64,000 nucleotides of DNA. Origin: Pochonia chlamydosporia 170 (taxonomy: Eukaryota; Ascomycota; Sordariomycetes; Hypocreales; Clavicipitaceae). The notes beneath the pieces are model-generated. The model saw only the letters and a list, made by a program, of their open reading frames with translations. It made no database searches and had not been told where the DNA came from. Of this stretch, positions 1 through 11,705 are shown piece by piece; position 1 is the stretch's first letter, and every line of letters begins with the position of its first letter. The stretch is from assembly GCF_001653235.2 (NCBI RefSeq), contig NC_035792.1:310001-374000 (forward strand), written 5' to 3'. Position numbers and translations under genes: made by a program.

Positions 1-1044
1 GGTGCGACGAACATGGTGGTCACATGCCAACTTGACAACCGATGTGCAGACTGGACAGCACAACTTGAGACGTGACCTGACCCATGCGCCATCACATCGT
101 CGAGCCGCATGACCAAGACCACCCGAACGGCCTGATCTCTACCTCAGTTTCAGCGGCCAGTCATACTGCAGTCGCCCAGTTTGAGGGTGTATTGTCATCC
201 TGGGTTGGCATGCAGCAACCCCAAAATGCACCATTTCTGGCATTGTTCATGAAGCACGCGGCACGTGGGTCCAAGGGGAAGGCCACTTCTCCAGGCTGTT
301 TATTCCAATCTCAGTGGTTCCATTGATGCGGGAGTATTCTTCTTTTGGGCTCACATAATCCTCGACTCAATGGCTACCGCAAATCTTCCTTGAGAAAAAG
401 TCACGGCTCGTGCTGTTGTGAGCACTAGTGTCCTATGCATTGTGGCACAAGTTGCGTCTTCGTCGTGTGACAGCAATGGGCACTGTTCCCAAGACATTGG
501 CGACTGTCACAAGCATGATATAATGACCGACTGCTGCCAAATCAATTGGTAACTATGTGCGGCTGTTACAAAAGCGCAGCCATTATACGCCGCCTGTTCC
601 ATCTTACCAACTCCATCTTTTCGGCAAACAACGAAGCCCGAGTATTCCAACGTAAATCATCGCATCGCCTCTTGCTATTCGCAAGCCCATCGCCAAAAAT
701 AAGCAATAACCTTACTTGTTTGCCAAAATAACGACGCCAAGCCAGCTTGACGTCAAATGTAAGCTTAAGTGGGCTGTGTCAAAGGGCCCTACACATACCA
801 GGGACACTATTTGGGTATCGCTAACAGATCTTTGTTCCAGTTTGTTGTCGATCACTACGATACAGCCAATTGGTGGTAGATTGCCAAGACCTGAACAGCG
901 ATCAGTGCTAATCGGGCCATAGACGAACTTGAGGCTGCAGTGGCGACGAAGCATTTAAGAGGGAACCGTTTCTCAACATTCTACATTGAATTTGTGCCTG
1001 GTAGCTTCTAACTGCGTTATTCTTTCATCGTTTCTTGCATCAAA
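1..1044. other. Intergenic, no supported gene
   Basis: Only short overlapping frames of up to about 80 codons occur here, on both strands, with no domain and no plausible splicing between them. The right part presumably carries the promoter of the four-TM gene starting at 1045. I see no RNA gene or repeat. Confidence 0.5.
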
Positions 1045-1678
1045 ATGGACGCTAAACTTAGTATTCCTACTGCTCCCGCCTCCTCCCAAGGATGGAAAAC
1101 ATTCGTCGGACTTCGCATAACCATTATCGTTTGCAGCGTCTTGGTTCTTGCTCTCACTGGTCAGCCAGCATCGACTAACAATGTCATTCCGCTGCTCTTC
1201 CTCGGACCTCCGGTACATCTCCCATCAGAACAGTTGCAAGCGTACAGGAACAAATTCTAACAAAATGCAGGCCGGTCTCTCAATCATATGGTCCACAGCG
1301 GACGCATTATCCTATGTCTTGCGGCGTACCCATCGGGGCATAACGCCTGGTGCCCGCGTGGGCATGGACCTGATCATCTCGCTCGCCTACCTTTCCCTCG
1401 AGATTGTCAACGGACTTCTGGAGACGGCCTGGACAGACGAGGAGTATCCCTCGAACCTGAAGGAAGCAGATCGCATCCACGCCATGGTTTCTGCGGCGCT
1501 TGCTTTTGGCGGGATTGCGACGTAGGTAACTTCTTGCTTTGGGCTGGAAAGTGTACTGACTCACGTGGGTAGAATTATTCACATTGGCCTTTTCATAGTG
1601 GCATGTGTGGAAACGCATCGCGAGAATACAGAAGTCAAGGTGCTGAGGGCGAATGCTTTGGCTCTTAACGATATGTAA
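1045..1678 (+). CDS. Four-transmembrane (MARVEL-like) hypothetical protein
   Basis: The spliced model has three exons: 1045-1212, 1271-1521 and 1573-1678, giving 174 residues. Intron 1 (58 nt) ends in a CTAAC branch site and CAG; intron 2 (51 nt) begins GTAGGT. Both preserve frame. The product has four hydrophobic segments: about residues 23-38, 46-65, 84-103 and 127-153, with short polar loops and a short charged C-terminus. This layout is like the small four-TM MARVEL-type membrane proteins common in ascomycetes. I recognise no catalytic motif. The family call rests on topology alone; the exon model is the stronger part. It converges with the next gene on the minus strand. Confidence 0.7.
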
Positions 1679-2312
1679 TGGCGCCTTTCGACGGAGAGGG
1701 CCATGGAATTGTTGACAATGGGAATGGGCTGTAATGAGACTGAGTATAATGACGATGATACAGAGTCGGCTACATGGAGAGGTTTAATACGAATACATGA
1801 ATGTAATGTTTAATGGTAGGTCAAACGACAAAGTTTCCAACTTATATGACTTTAATGTAGAGGACTTATAAGTGACAAATAAGCTAATCTAACTCGAGTA
1901 GCTAGATGTTAAGAATCTGAATACATTTTGCCTGACAGTTTGCACGTTTTGAAGTCTGTTGTAATGTGAAGGTCACGCCAAGGTGGTGCTGAGGTTGTAG
2001 ACTTGGGGTCAAACAAATAGCTGAGCTATAACATGGCGCGAGATAAGGAAGAGTTTGACCAATTTTAATAACACATATTGGCTAACTTGGGACGACTCAC
2101 AGAGGAATGCATATAATAGGGGCACTCCGAAGTCTAGAGGACAATTCAGTTTATAGATACCGCCAAGATCAGCAATTTGATCAAAGCGATGGTCAAAGCA
2201 TCACTCACATGATAACCGGGCCATGGCAACATAACCAGCTAGCAATTCATACCTAACTAGACGAAGTAAAAGATTTGTTCAACCAACTACTGACATACAA
2301 TCCAAAACGACA
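1679..2312. other. AT-rich intergenic between convergent genes
   Basis: This holds the 3' flanks of two convergent genes. It is moderately AT-rich and lacks any open frame worth calling. No repeat or RNA was seen. Confidence 0.5.
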
Positions 2313-3239
2313 TCACTTCAATGCAGCTCGCAGCTCATCATACGTCGGTCCCAGCTCCTTCAATATCTTCACCGCACCCGCCTTATCACCCACCACCAAA
2401 GGATACTGCAAAGCACCAACCAATCTCGCCTGCTTCGCCATAATCCCAGCAGCATCGGTTTCCCCAATCCTCTCCAGGCAAGTAGCGGCATCCGCCAAAC
2501 GCCGCACACCAACCCTCACTGCAAAGTAGACGAGAGGATTCTTGACGCCCGGGTGGAAATTTGTCTGAATAATCTCTGCTAGCCGCTCTGCTGCTTTGGC
2601 ATTGCCACATGAGCCTGGGGGCATGTCACTGTCTTTTACAGCCGCCATGCTGAGCCACTTACGTGCGTTGGGAAGAGTCCGCCTGATGATTTCTTCCTCC
2701 GTATACTTGTGGATCTGCTTGAACTCGCTTCGCATCATGTACGACTTCCCATAGCCGAGGGAATCAGTCTTCCAGGACTGCAGAAACTCTGACACAGGGA
2801 TCGTTGCGTACGGGAAACCTTGGGGATCATGCAAGTCCACTCTATCGCCTTCAATCCCAAGCACAACAACGTAGTGATCCGCCCCCATGGGTCCATTATT
2901 CCCAGGCTGATATCGCAAGTATCCCATCTCAACGGGTCCCACGAACACGGGGCCCTTTTCAAGTTCCTTCTTCAAAGAAGCAAGTGCATCGTCCGCATCT
3001 TTGCCAACGGTCAGTTTGGAGGTCCACCCCGCAGCCACGAGCATATCCTCAAACGACTGCATTGGGTCCCAGGCATAAGGGTCAAAGAAGACGAGTTCCT
3101 TGCCAATGACTTCCATGCCAAAGGGGCTGCAGGTTGCGAACTCAATGACAGCCGTGGACGGGGCATCTGCACCCATCATCATGGCGAAGGAGTTGGCGTA
3201 GCAGTAGGGGCCGGAGCCAGTGTATGAGTGGTGAGACAT
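2313..3239 (-). CDS. BtrH-like / papain-fold (C39-like) protein, bacterial type
   Basis: This is a 308-residue uninterrupted frame. The N-terminus has Cys13 in a PYCYANSF context, His122 in GADHYVVVLG and Asp138 in LHDPQGFP. These are spaced like the Cys-His-Asp/Asn set of papain-fold C39-like domains and of the BtrH N-terminal domain of bacterial biosynthetic acyltransferases. The C-terminal 110 residues are helical with no motif I can name. The lack of introns among intron-bearing neighbours and the bacterial flavour of the N-terminal domain suggest horizontal acquisition, which is inference. The substrate cannot be told from sequence; a hydrolase or acyltransferase is possible. No signal peptide is seen, so it is probably cytosolic. 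The ATG at 3239 is the only good start. Confidence 0.7.
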   Translation of the reverse strand: MSHHSYTGSGPYCYANSFAMMMGADAPSTAVIEFATCSPFGMEVIGKELVFFDPYAWDPMQSFEDMLVAAGWTSKLTVGKDADDALASLKKELEKGPVFVGPVEMGYLRYQPGNNGPMGADHYVVVLGIEGDRVDLHDPQGFPYATIPVSEFLQSWKTDSLGYGKSYMMRSEFKQIHKYTEEEIIRRTLPNARKWLSMAAVKDSDMPPGSCGNAKAAERLAEIIQTNFHPGVKNPLVYFAVRVGVRRLADAATCLERIGETDAAGIMAKQARLVGALQYPLVVGDKAGAVKILKELGPTYDELRAALK

Positions 3240-4285
3240 TTTGTTGTGACTTGGAGAGAAGTAATCGCTGTGTAGTGTGATATTTGAGTATGGGTGTTTA
3301 ATGAGTTGGGGATTGGTTTGTGCTAAAATGGTGGCTTATATGCTGGATTTGGCCGAAATATAAAATCTAGACAATACGCGGGGGAATCGAGCCGTGTTCA
3401 GCTCCCATTTTGGAGCCAATGACAATTCGCAGAGGGGGGATTTAGGTACCGAAATGGAAGAAAAACGCGCGTAATTCAGTTTGGGCGAATGGTAAAATTT
3501 GCTGGGAATTCGGCGGAGTCAAAGTCAAGATGAGGCGGTTGGTGATGATGCGCACAGATTGCTACTGTGGATGGTAACAACGTCGTGAGTCGCGGCACAC
3601 TTTTCGCAGCACGTTTGTATTTTTGTGATGGAGGTCAAGGACCGTGATTTCAGTGTTTGCAAGCATGACAAAAGAAGGTCGACTCTTTAAATGGAATCAT
3701 GTCTCGACAGTGATGAACATTGTTAGCGATGAGAGCATCTGTTGCAAGTACATCTGCCAGAGTGTGTTGTCTGCACGACTCAACTCTTTTTGAGACTTCC
3801 AAGTTTAAACCTCTTATGAAGCGGCATCCTATTTGATTAAAAGGGTGCATTCAAGCTATCTAGGCTGATATTTACAATTACAGACATGAAGTCCCAGTAT
3901 CAAGTCAATCCGCAAGACTCCGGTCAAATCGGCGCCTTTGCCGCAGCTGTGATATCTCAAGGCACGCGACAGAAAGAACTGGCAAGTTGTACACCAAATC
4001 TAATAAAACATACAAATTACAGAAGTTCTCGGATGCAATATCCACGCCAAGAGTTGTACACATTTCCCAGTAAATCCTCTTCTTCATTCTTCACTCTCGT
4101 AAATCTCGGCAGCCAACGTGGGGGTCCGAAGCTCAATCTCAATCAACTTCATTCAACCCCTCCTGCGATCTCGGTCCTCTCAATCTCAACTCCAACCACA
4201 CAACATCACCAACATCACCAACATCAACCCATCATCTACACATAACCACCGCCTCACCAAACACTCGTCACGGCTTCAAGCAAAC
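3240..4285. other. Divergent promoter region
   Basis: This is the shared upstream region of the papain-fold gene (minus) and GNA1 (plus). A 119-codon open frame at 3886-4245 lies in the GNA1 leader and has a low-complexity translation rich in Ser, Gln and His, so I do not call it. The leader just before 4286 is rich in CA/CAT triplets, typical of fungal 5' UTRs. Confidence 0.5.
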
Positions 4286-4835
4286 ATGTCCCTCTTCTCC
4301 GCATCCCTCATCTCTCAAGACGTAGCCTCCTCCCTCCCCACCGGCTACACCATCCGCCCCCTCCAAAAACAAGACTACGCAAAAGGCTTCCTCACATGTC
4401 TCCACGACCTCACATGGACAGGGGACCAAACAGAAGAAGAATTCAACCAGCGCTACGATGAGATGGACACGCAGGGCAAAGGGCCGTATTACTACCTCGT
4501 CATAGAGCATGAGGGCCGCATCGTTGGCACCGGCGCCGTCATCATCGAAAAGAAATTGTACGTATTTCACCTTCCCGTCGACCCGTACTAACGGCAGTAG
4601 TATCTGGAACCGCGCATCGGTAGGCCACGTCGAGGAAATCTGCATCTCAAAGGCCCACCAATCTAAAGGTCTGGGTCTGAAAATGATCAATGCCCTCGAC
4701 TCAGTGGCCAGGAATGTCGGATGCACCAAGAGTCTTCTGAACTGCGATCCCGCCAAGAATGGCTTCTACGTCAAGTGCGGGTATGTTTCTTCAGGGATGG
4801 AGATGCAGCATAGTTTCAAGGAGGAGAAGCAGTAA
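4286..4835 (+). CDS. GNA1: Glucosamine-6-phosphate N-acetyltransferase
   Basis: Two exons, 4286-4557 and 4598-4835, join through a 40-nt intron (GTACGT, branch CTAAC, CAG) to give 169 residues, the usual length for fungal Gna1. The product transfers acetyl from acetyl-CoA to glucosamine-6-phosphate in the cytosolic UDP-GlcNAc route that feeds chitin and glycan synthesis. Visible landmarks are the N-terminal IRPLQKQDY start of the GNAT fold, the VGTGAVIIEKK strand, SVGHVEEICIS, the acetyl-CoA loop QSKGLGLKMI and the C-terminal NGFYVKCGY. The ATG at 4286 is chosen because the family's N-terminal sequence begins shortly after it; the open frame upstream is leader. Confidence 0.93.
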
Positions 4836-4887
4836 TGTAAATTGAGATGTATCAAAGATACTAGGTACATGGTAGGCAGCGATAGAA

Positions 4888-6192
4888 TTACAGCTTCAGA
4901 GCTTCTTCAATCCGAGCCTTGCTCCTCTGTTCTGCCTTGACGAATACATCCAGTGCATCTTTGAGACGCTGCGTTGCTACCGCATCCGCCGCAATAGCGT
5001 CATCTAGAGCGGCACCATTGTGCGCGAGATAGTCGATGCTTGTGTCTGCCACGACATCGTTCCAACCACCTGGGGAGAGCGGATCAGTTCTGGCAAGTTT
5101 CTGGATTCGCTCGGCCGTAGGATTGGGAGACTTGTAAACGTGAATTGGTTTGGCGGCCACTTCTCCTGGTTGTTTGGTACTGTCGTATACAAGTAGTGCG
5201 AGCTCATCGAGAGTCTTGTTCTCGAGGGTGGCAGAGTGGCAGCCAAGGTGGGCACAAGCCATTGCTTCCTTGACAGAGATGAAGCTACATTTTTCAGTGA
5301 GTGCTTGTCTTGGTGGGTTGAGAGCTGGTACCTTGCGTTTTTGAGAAACGGCTGCTCCTTGCCTGTCTCTTTGTATAGCCGTCTATACACCTCTAGAATG
5401 TTAAACACCCTCGCCGACATGGGACTCTCCGTCGCTGGATCCTCATAATCCGTCCACACGCTTCTATCCTTGTGAGTTCGAACCTCTACCCAACATTAGT
5501 TCCAGTAACATGCCGCAACTCAAGCCCATCCAAACATACCGTTGAAATAAGGGCTGATATAGATGCAACCCGCCTGACTAGCCGCCACAGCCTGCGGCAA
5601 CCCAAACAGTGCTGTACCCAGGGTGGGTATTCCCTCTCTGCTTAGAACCTCGGCGGCGCAGAGTCCCGGACCAGTGGAGGGGATTTTGATGCAGTACCTG
5701 TCACGGGTAATTCCAACGCGAGCAAACTCCGCGTCATAGAGACGGGCATGTTCAAGCGTTTTTTCTTTGTTATATGCTTCAGAGGGGGAAGTTTGCAGGA
5801 GAACACGGCCGCTTATAAGGTCGATATTCTTCTTGCACATGAGGCAGGCCTGCAATGGTCAGTATACAGTAGAATGTGAGGAAATACAAGGTGTGAGAGG
5901 TAGCTACCATTCTTGTGTAAATCGCAAGCCATCCTTCATCCTTAAGCTCATTCGCAACTTGTGCCAGGAGCTCCCTGTTGGACTCATTGCTCATTTGAAC
6001 ATCCACAAAGATCTGGTTGCTAGTCTGGTCGTGTGGCTTAATAGGCAGAGACTTGATGTATTCGGGATCCATCCAGTCGACATCAACATCGACTACAAAT
6101 GTGAGAACAAGCTATCCATGTTACAAGGTATACGTACGTTGCTCTTCGAGCTTTTGAAGCCATGAAATTTGTGCTTCAGCCATGTTGCCCAT
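4888..6192 (-). CDS. Transaldolase family protein
   Basis: There are five exons on the minus strand: 6192-6138, 6092-5908, 5849-5540, 5485-5332 and 5284-4888, giving 366 residues. All introns have GT/AG ends and compatible phases. Transaldolases move a dihydroxyacetone unit between sugar phosphates in the non-oxidative pentose phosphate pathway. The likely Schiff-base lysine is in YCIKIPSTGPG, matching the KxxST context of the family, followed by SREGIPTLGTALF and the barrel strand CIYISPYFNEV. The N-terminal part (residues 20-60) diverges from classic Tal1, so this is probably a second, specialised paralogue rather than the housekeeping enzyme. An alternative start, MAEAQ at 6183, is three codons downstream. 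It diverges from the cupin gene at 7005. Confidence 0.88.
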
Positions 6193-7004
6193 TGCCTGCA
6201 ATTAATTTCTCTCTATGTGGTAAGAATACGAAATGAGTCTAAGTTGTAATAATCCATCAACGTCAATCACCTCATGTTTTATACACAGTCATTTCCCCTC
6301 ACTGTAGCATCAACCCCTCGGAGCATTGCATTCCACGATCCCCTCACACCTCGCACCGATCACGAGGACATCAGTGCGGCTGCGTAATAACAAAGAACAT
6401 ATTTACTCCTCATCACAACGGCGCAAGTGCCATTTAACACAGTCCACCATTCTCCTGTTGTCCTCAGCCATGTCTTTATAAGTGGTGGGTCGCAAAGCTC
6501 CGAGTTGGAACCTCCGCCAACGGAGCTGGGTGACTGCCGCCCTTTGCAGGGCACAATGAGGCGCTGGGGCAAAGCCGCTTCTTGAGCTGCATGGTTGAGT
6601 GGGTAAAACGGATTTAATGATGAAAGGTGGTATTAGGCTCTTTTCATCTGTCGGAATATTGGACATTTAGCTTGTGGGAGAGTCCAATATAATGACTCAT
6701 AAGGATTAGTCTCTTGTAGCTTTGAATTAGATACTTGCTTCTTTCGTATACTACCTACTTGATATTATTGACGGTGATAGGAATTAGATCTCTCCGCAGG
6801 CTGAACGAGATCCGCTGATTGTATCACATTCTCCACACATTTTGGTCCGCCTCGACCCACGATCGACATCAGACGAACATACCAACGGATTCAAGTGAAA
6901 AGCTTTCCGATTACAAATACTCTCATCTAAATTGTATATATTACCACGTATCCCAACAAGTGAGATACTTCCAAAACACACAACCCACGATTCTCCCAGA
7001 TACC
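6193..7004. other. Divergent promoter region
   Basis: This lies between the divergent transaldolase and phosphomannose isomerase-like genes. Short frames at 6360-6666 show no domain. The frame of the cupin gene stays open upstream to 6819, but those codons read as leader. Nothing else was seen. Confidence 0.5.
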
Positions 7005-7994
7005 ATGGCACCAATTATCGTACCAGCGAACCAACCCGAGAAGCGCTTCTACGCAGGCGGGGCACGCATTTCTGCATTTCGCTCCGATCCGCCTTGTTCC
7101 TCTCACCAGCCCGAAGATTGGGTTGCCTCCACGTCATGTTGCTTTGGGACCGCTGGCATTGGATATAGTCGACTCCCAGACGGGACCTTGCTTACCGACA
7201 CAGTCGCAGCGGAGCCGGAGAAGTGGCTCGGCGCAGAACACTTGGCTAAATATGGAGCTGACACAAAGCTCCTAGTGAAGCTGCTTGATGCCGGTCAGAG
7301 ACTCCCCGTGCATGCGCATCCTCATGTGAATTGGTCCAAGAAACACCTCGGGAGGAATCACGGCAAAGCAGAAGCCTGGTACATCTTGACCCCTGGATCA
7401 GTATGGCTCGGATTGAAGGACTCGATTGACGAAAAGGAGTTGCTGGAGCTTGTTGAAGGGAAAAGGGGAACCGAGCTCCTACACCGGATGCACAAGTTTG
7501 ATGTGGTGCCGCATCAGACACTTTACGTTCCGCCTGGTACATTGCATGCCATCGGAGAAGGCATCATGGTAGTGGAGGTACAAGAACCTGAGGACCTCTC
7601 CATCCTCTGCGAATGGGAAGGATTCGACATTGACGGTAAAAAGGATGGCCATCTCGGACTCGGTTTCCCAACAGCTCTCACAGCTGTCGATACGAAAGGT
7701 CGCACGAGAGAGGAAGCTGAGAAATGGGTCACTTCGGACCAGGTCTCGAAGAGTGTTTGTGCCGCAGAATCGACCGAGTATTTCCGCCTAGAAAGGATCC
7801 ACGTCGAGGGCTCGTCAAGCACAGAACGCGGGCTTGCTATACTTGTTGTTCTTGAGGGCAACGTGTCGTTAGCGACGGCCAGTTCAAAGCCTTTGAGGCT
7901 TCCAAAAGGGTCGACAGTTGTCATTCCCCATGAAGATGGAGAGCTCAGGCTGCAGGGAGAGGCTGACGTCCTCATCGCTCGGCCGCCTCAGTGA
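7005..7994 (+). CDS. Class I-type mannose-6-phosphate isomerase-like cupin
   Basis: This is a 329-residue intronless frame starting at MAPIIVPAN. The metal-site motif appears as GQRLPVHAHPH (about residues 98-108), followed by the acidic metal ligand in KAEAWYIL and the second cupin histidine in VPPGTLHAIG. These are zinc-binding positions of phosphomannose isomerases, which interconvert mannose-6-phosphate and fructose-6-phosphate. At about 330 residues it is shorter than typical fungal Pmi40 (about 430-450) and resembles the compact bacterial ManA form. It may therefore be a paralogue with a catabolic or secondary role, or a transferred bacterial gene. The ATG at 7005 is preferred over upstream codons because it directly precedes the conserved part. 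Confidence 0.82.
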   Translation: MAPIIVPANQPEKRFYAGGARISAFRSDPPCSSHQPEDWVASTSCCFGTAGIGYSRLPDGTLLTDTVAAEPEKWLGAEHLAKYGADTKLLVKLLDAGQRLPVHAHPHVNWSKKHLGRNHGKAEAWYILTPGSVWLGLKDSIDEKELLELVEGKRGTELLHRMHKFDVVPHQTLYVPPGTLHAIGEGIMVVEVQEPEDLSILCEWEGFDIDGKKDGHLGLGFPTALTAVDTKGRTREEAEKWVTSDQVSKSVCAAESTEYFRLERIHVEGSSSTERGLAILVVLEGNVSLATASSKPLRLPKGSTVVIPHEDGELRLQGEADVLIARPPQ

Positions 7995-8055
7995 GCCTGA
8001 CGGCAGCTCTTCTGAGATACACCGAGGATAAAAACACACTATTCTTCCTTTCGTC

Positions 8056-9561
8056 TCATGGCGCAGTCTGGTGTTCTTGATGGACATTTCTCGTAACCAT
8101 AATGCCTCTTGAGGGAGGACTGACACCAACGTCTTCCAATTCGATAGACTCCGTATCATCTCTCCTGGCTGATTCGTTTTCGGACGCTTCATCTGTTAGG
8201 TGGGCAAACGGATGCTCATCGGTCTCAGGTCCGTCATGATTATGAGATTTTACGTGAGTGGTTGATGTTCCATGACTTTTATCTACACCCCAAGTGCGAA
8301 AAATGTCTTTCTGGTGTGCGCTGGAGCCAGAGTCTTTGGATGGTCGAAGGTTGTTAAACGAGATTGGAGTCAGGTAGAGTAGTCCAAAGGATATTTTGTT
8401 GATTATGGGCTTCAGGAATGGCAAACAAGCTATTACGATTAGCAAGTAGATTACGTCTCAAGAACCAGAGGCTTAACTTACCACACACAATGGCAATGTT
8501 TCCTTCAACAATGGACCAAACTCCCACCGCAACAAAGTTCCATGTAACGTCTGGGTCTGTGAGATCGAGCGACAGCAGGTAGTAAAATCGTACAATGGAA
8601 ACAATAGTCACGCTACAAGCTTTAGTTAGTAAGACAGTCGAGGATTTTTGTCAAGGCCGCAACGTACAATATCCCAACCAAGAAGACACACCCCAGAGCA
8701 ACCTTTTGAATCCGTGGCAACTGAAGTCTCCATATGTACGGCACAGGAAGCGCCAGCATCATCAAATCCGTAGCAATAGTCGGGATAGCATTTCCATAAA
8801 AGAACTTGATTTGGTCGGCGCCACAGTGATACTCATCAGGACTCATAGGGTTGACGGGGTTGAAACGCTCCCAAACTGCTCGGGTAGGTAGGCATTGGAG
8901 AAAGGTGACGAGCAACTGCACATTGTGTTAGCCTTGTAAGTAAATTTTGGGTGAATGGCTCATACCACCGCAATTCCCCAGATGCACACAATGGATACAA
9001 GGACGAAAATCGGCCACTTGATTGAGTCTCGAACTGCAAATGACCGCCAGTAAAATGACAGAATGGAAAGCTTGACAGAGACCAAAGTTAGAGTATAGCA
9101 GATTTCGGCGATGAATAAGCCCAGCGCCCATGCATAAACAGCGTCTGGCTTCGCAACCCAGACATGTTTTCCAAGGCCCCGACTAACAGCTGGATTGCGT
9201 TAGCAGAGATATTCACCAGAATAGCCTCTGAGATCAATGGATCCATGGTGTTGGTTAAAACGTACCGTATGCTGCCATGCCGAGAAGGTGGCCAAGGGCT
9301 GGTAGCTGCTGGATGTTAGCACACTGGCTCAGTTTGATGTCAAAGTACACTTCGGAAATATTTGATGCGTACCAAGGCTACAATAATAAACCAGTCGTCG
9401 AGCCATAGCCGCAGCCCTCTCATCCGTCGTCCGACGATTCGACAAATGACCATTGTCAATGCCAGCCCCCAGGTCGCCACCGTAATCGCGATTATCAGAG
9501 GCTGCTTGTTTTGGGACAAGTCCACGCCAGGAGGCTGCGGAGGCAGTCCGCCAGCGGCCAT
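8056..9561 (-). CDS. Fungal rhodopsin-like integral membrane protein (Pth11-related group)
   Basis: Six exons on the minus strand: 9561-9373, 9308-9266, 9189-8966, 8915-8668, 8612-8482 and 8429-8056, giving 402 residues with all phases compatible. It has seven hydrophobic helices, the first two at about residues 20-40 and 55-75. Family marks are WLDDWFII after TM1, YGVSRGLGKH-like sequence in the first extracellular part (read here as AYAVSRGLGKH), and a cysteine-bearing loop before IPTIATDLMMLALPVPYIW. A long soluble C-terminal tail rich in His, Asp and Ser starts near residue 300. The group contains putative receptors of the plasma membrane; ligand unknown. The gene ends 61 bp from the convergent cupin gene. 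Confidence 0.85.
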
Positions 9562-10864
9562 ATTAGTGATGTTTACTCGAAGTTCATTGCATGATACCGA
9601 GAATTGATGAGAGAGTCGAGATAAATGTCCACACAGTCAAGGGCCAAGCAGCTAAATATGGCCGATTGTGCAACTCGTCAAGACTCGAGGGAAGACGAAG
9701 AAATGAGACAATTCTTTTTGCGAACGCAGGATGTTTTGACTTTTGAGAGACAAGGCGTCGGTACACCAGCCCGGTGTACAACTGCGGAGGGTCACTCCGG
9801 TACCAAGATGCGGTTGAAATGGAGAGTTGAATGAAATCACGTCCGGTGTCCAACTCGAGGAACCGCGAAACCTGGCGTCGAGGGCCAAGCCAGGAGGCCT
9901 ATTGTTGCTTTTTAACGTCGTCTCTTTTCTCCAACGTTGTAGACTAGGCTCGAGTAGTCTCGTCATGGCCTCCCGGTCTGCGCAGTAGTGTGCAGCTTTT
10001 GATTGCCGCGTGGTGCATTCTAAAGTTGGACTTGACTGTATTTAGCCAGATCCCATCCCATCCATCCCAAACGATTCCAAGGTTCCCCCAAGTCTCATCA
10101 CCCCAACATGCAGATCCAAGTACCCGTCACGCCTGGATAAGTGCCAAGGTACATTCATGTTGACCCTAGATGGCGCTAGGGAAGCTCCAGAGCTGCCATA
10201 AGAGAACACGGCAGGAGCGATTCTCAGCTCTTCCCCCTTCATCCATGGACATCGCCCCAACGTTTAGACCAGACGCTTGGCCCAACGACGGCAGACAGAC
10301 AAATTGTCGCTTCACCTCTCACAGCTTGTGTCAAACTGATACTACCCGCTGTCACCTTGCTCACAATGCACAGTTGGGTTGCTCATGTGTTTGCGCCATT
10401 GACATCTCGTACACAGCTCCAGATCCCTTGCATGTTGCATTACCAAGTATGGCGGAGTGTTCCGTAAGTGGGACTCGGGAAATCTGATGGGGGACAGACT
10501 GGTGTGGAACTCCCGCCACCTCCACACACATCCATCAACAACCTTGCCAAGGGCCAAAAGCCACCAAAAATACGCCTCTTTATGAAAAGTACGGAGCATC
10601 GGCAATGTGATCCTTCATCAATATGGCAACGGGCCGCTCGTCTATCTGTCTGCCATTGCTGGCATGGCACCAAACGCAAGATTACCCTCACGAGAAGACT
10701 AGTCATCCTGGCTGACGCTTTCTGACACGTCCTTTTTATCCGCCGATCTTCACTTGCTTTTTTCTTCATGGCTGCCCTCCTGTACCACATTCCCACGAAA
10801 GCAAAGCAACCTGCAACACCAAAACCAACCCTCTACCACGGCACTTGACCTGCGAGCCCCAAAA
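9562..10864. other. Divergent promoter region
   Basis: This 1.3-kb interval separates the membrane protein (minus) from the alpha/beta hydrolase (plus). Several frames of 70-118 codons overlap in mutually exclusive ways and have Cys/Arg/Trp-rich, non-protein-like translations. No repeat or RNA was recognised. Confidence 0.5.
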
Positions 10865-11705
10865 ATGGCAACCAAGCCTTCTGTTGTCGTCTTCCCAGGC
10901 GCCTTCCACCCAGCATCATGCATGGACGCTTTTGTCGCAAGCCTCCGAGCGGCCGGGTTTCCGGCAGAGGCCCACACCCTCCGGAGTGTAGGAAACCCAG
11001 AGATGGTGGTTGCAGATGATGAAGCGTACATGCGGTCCGTGATGAATCCCCTGATCGACGCTGGCAAAGATGTCCTGCTCATAGTTCACTCCTTTGCTGG
11101 CTTCCCGGGATGTTCAGCCATTTCTGGAATCGACAAGCGAGGTAGGGAGGCTGGAGGGCAAAAGGGCGGTGTCTTGGGAGTGATTTACCTTGCGGCGTTT
11201 GTTCCTTTGGAAGGTGACTCTGTGTATAAGCTGCTACAAAATAACTGGGAACCGTGGATGGACGTCAATGTAGGTGTCTTGGCCCTCTCCCGGTCCCAAA
11301 CAGGCGGGAATTTTATGTGACCCATGTCTAACCAAAGTACAGGAACAGGAACAACTAATCGGCACCAAGGACCAAGCCAACACCTTTTTCAACGACTGCA
11401 CGTCCGAGCAGGCAACCGCCACAACTATGACTCTCAAAGCTCACTCCATGAAAGCCTTGAAAGGTGACCACGCCAGCCCAAAGAACATTGGCTGGCGCGA
11501 GGCCGGTTACAACGGACGACGTGCATACATCCGTTGCACAAAGGACAACGCACTCCCTCTCCCCGGCCAGATAATGTTCACGGAACGAACCGGCGTAGAA
11601 TGGGTCATCAGGACGCTTGAGGCGTCTCACAGTCCATTTTTGTCCATGCCTGATGCCACGGCCAAAGTTGTTGAGGAGCTTGCGTCCCAATTCCTTGCAG
11701 CTTGA
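10865..11705 (+). CDS. Alpha/beta hydrolase (esterase-like)
   Basis: Two exons, 10865-11269 and 11343-11705, with a 73-nt intron (GTAGGT, CTAAC branch) give 255 residues. The fold begins with SVVVFPGAFH (oxyanion strand). The probable nucleophile is Ser in LLIVHSFAG (about residue 78), the acid in CTKDNALP, and the His in SHSPFLSMPD near the C-terminus, the same S-D-H layout as the methyl-esterase/AB-hydrolase-6 group. It lacks a signal peptide, so it is likely intracellular. The substrate is unknown; small ester hydrolysis is the family-level expectation. The frame also extends upstream to 10754, but the ATG at 10865 directly precedes the first strand. Confidence 0.85.

Noticed and set aside
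3886..4245. 119-codon frame upstream of GNA1
   Set aside because: Low-complexity Ser/Gln/His translation in a CA-rich leader; it fits a 5' UTR.
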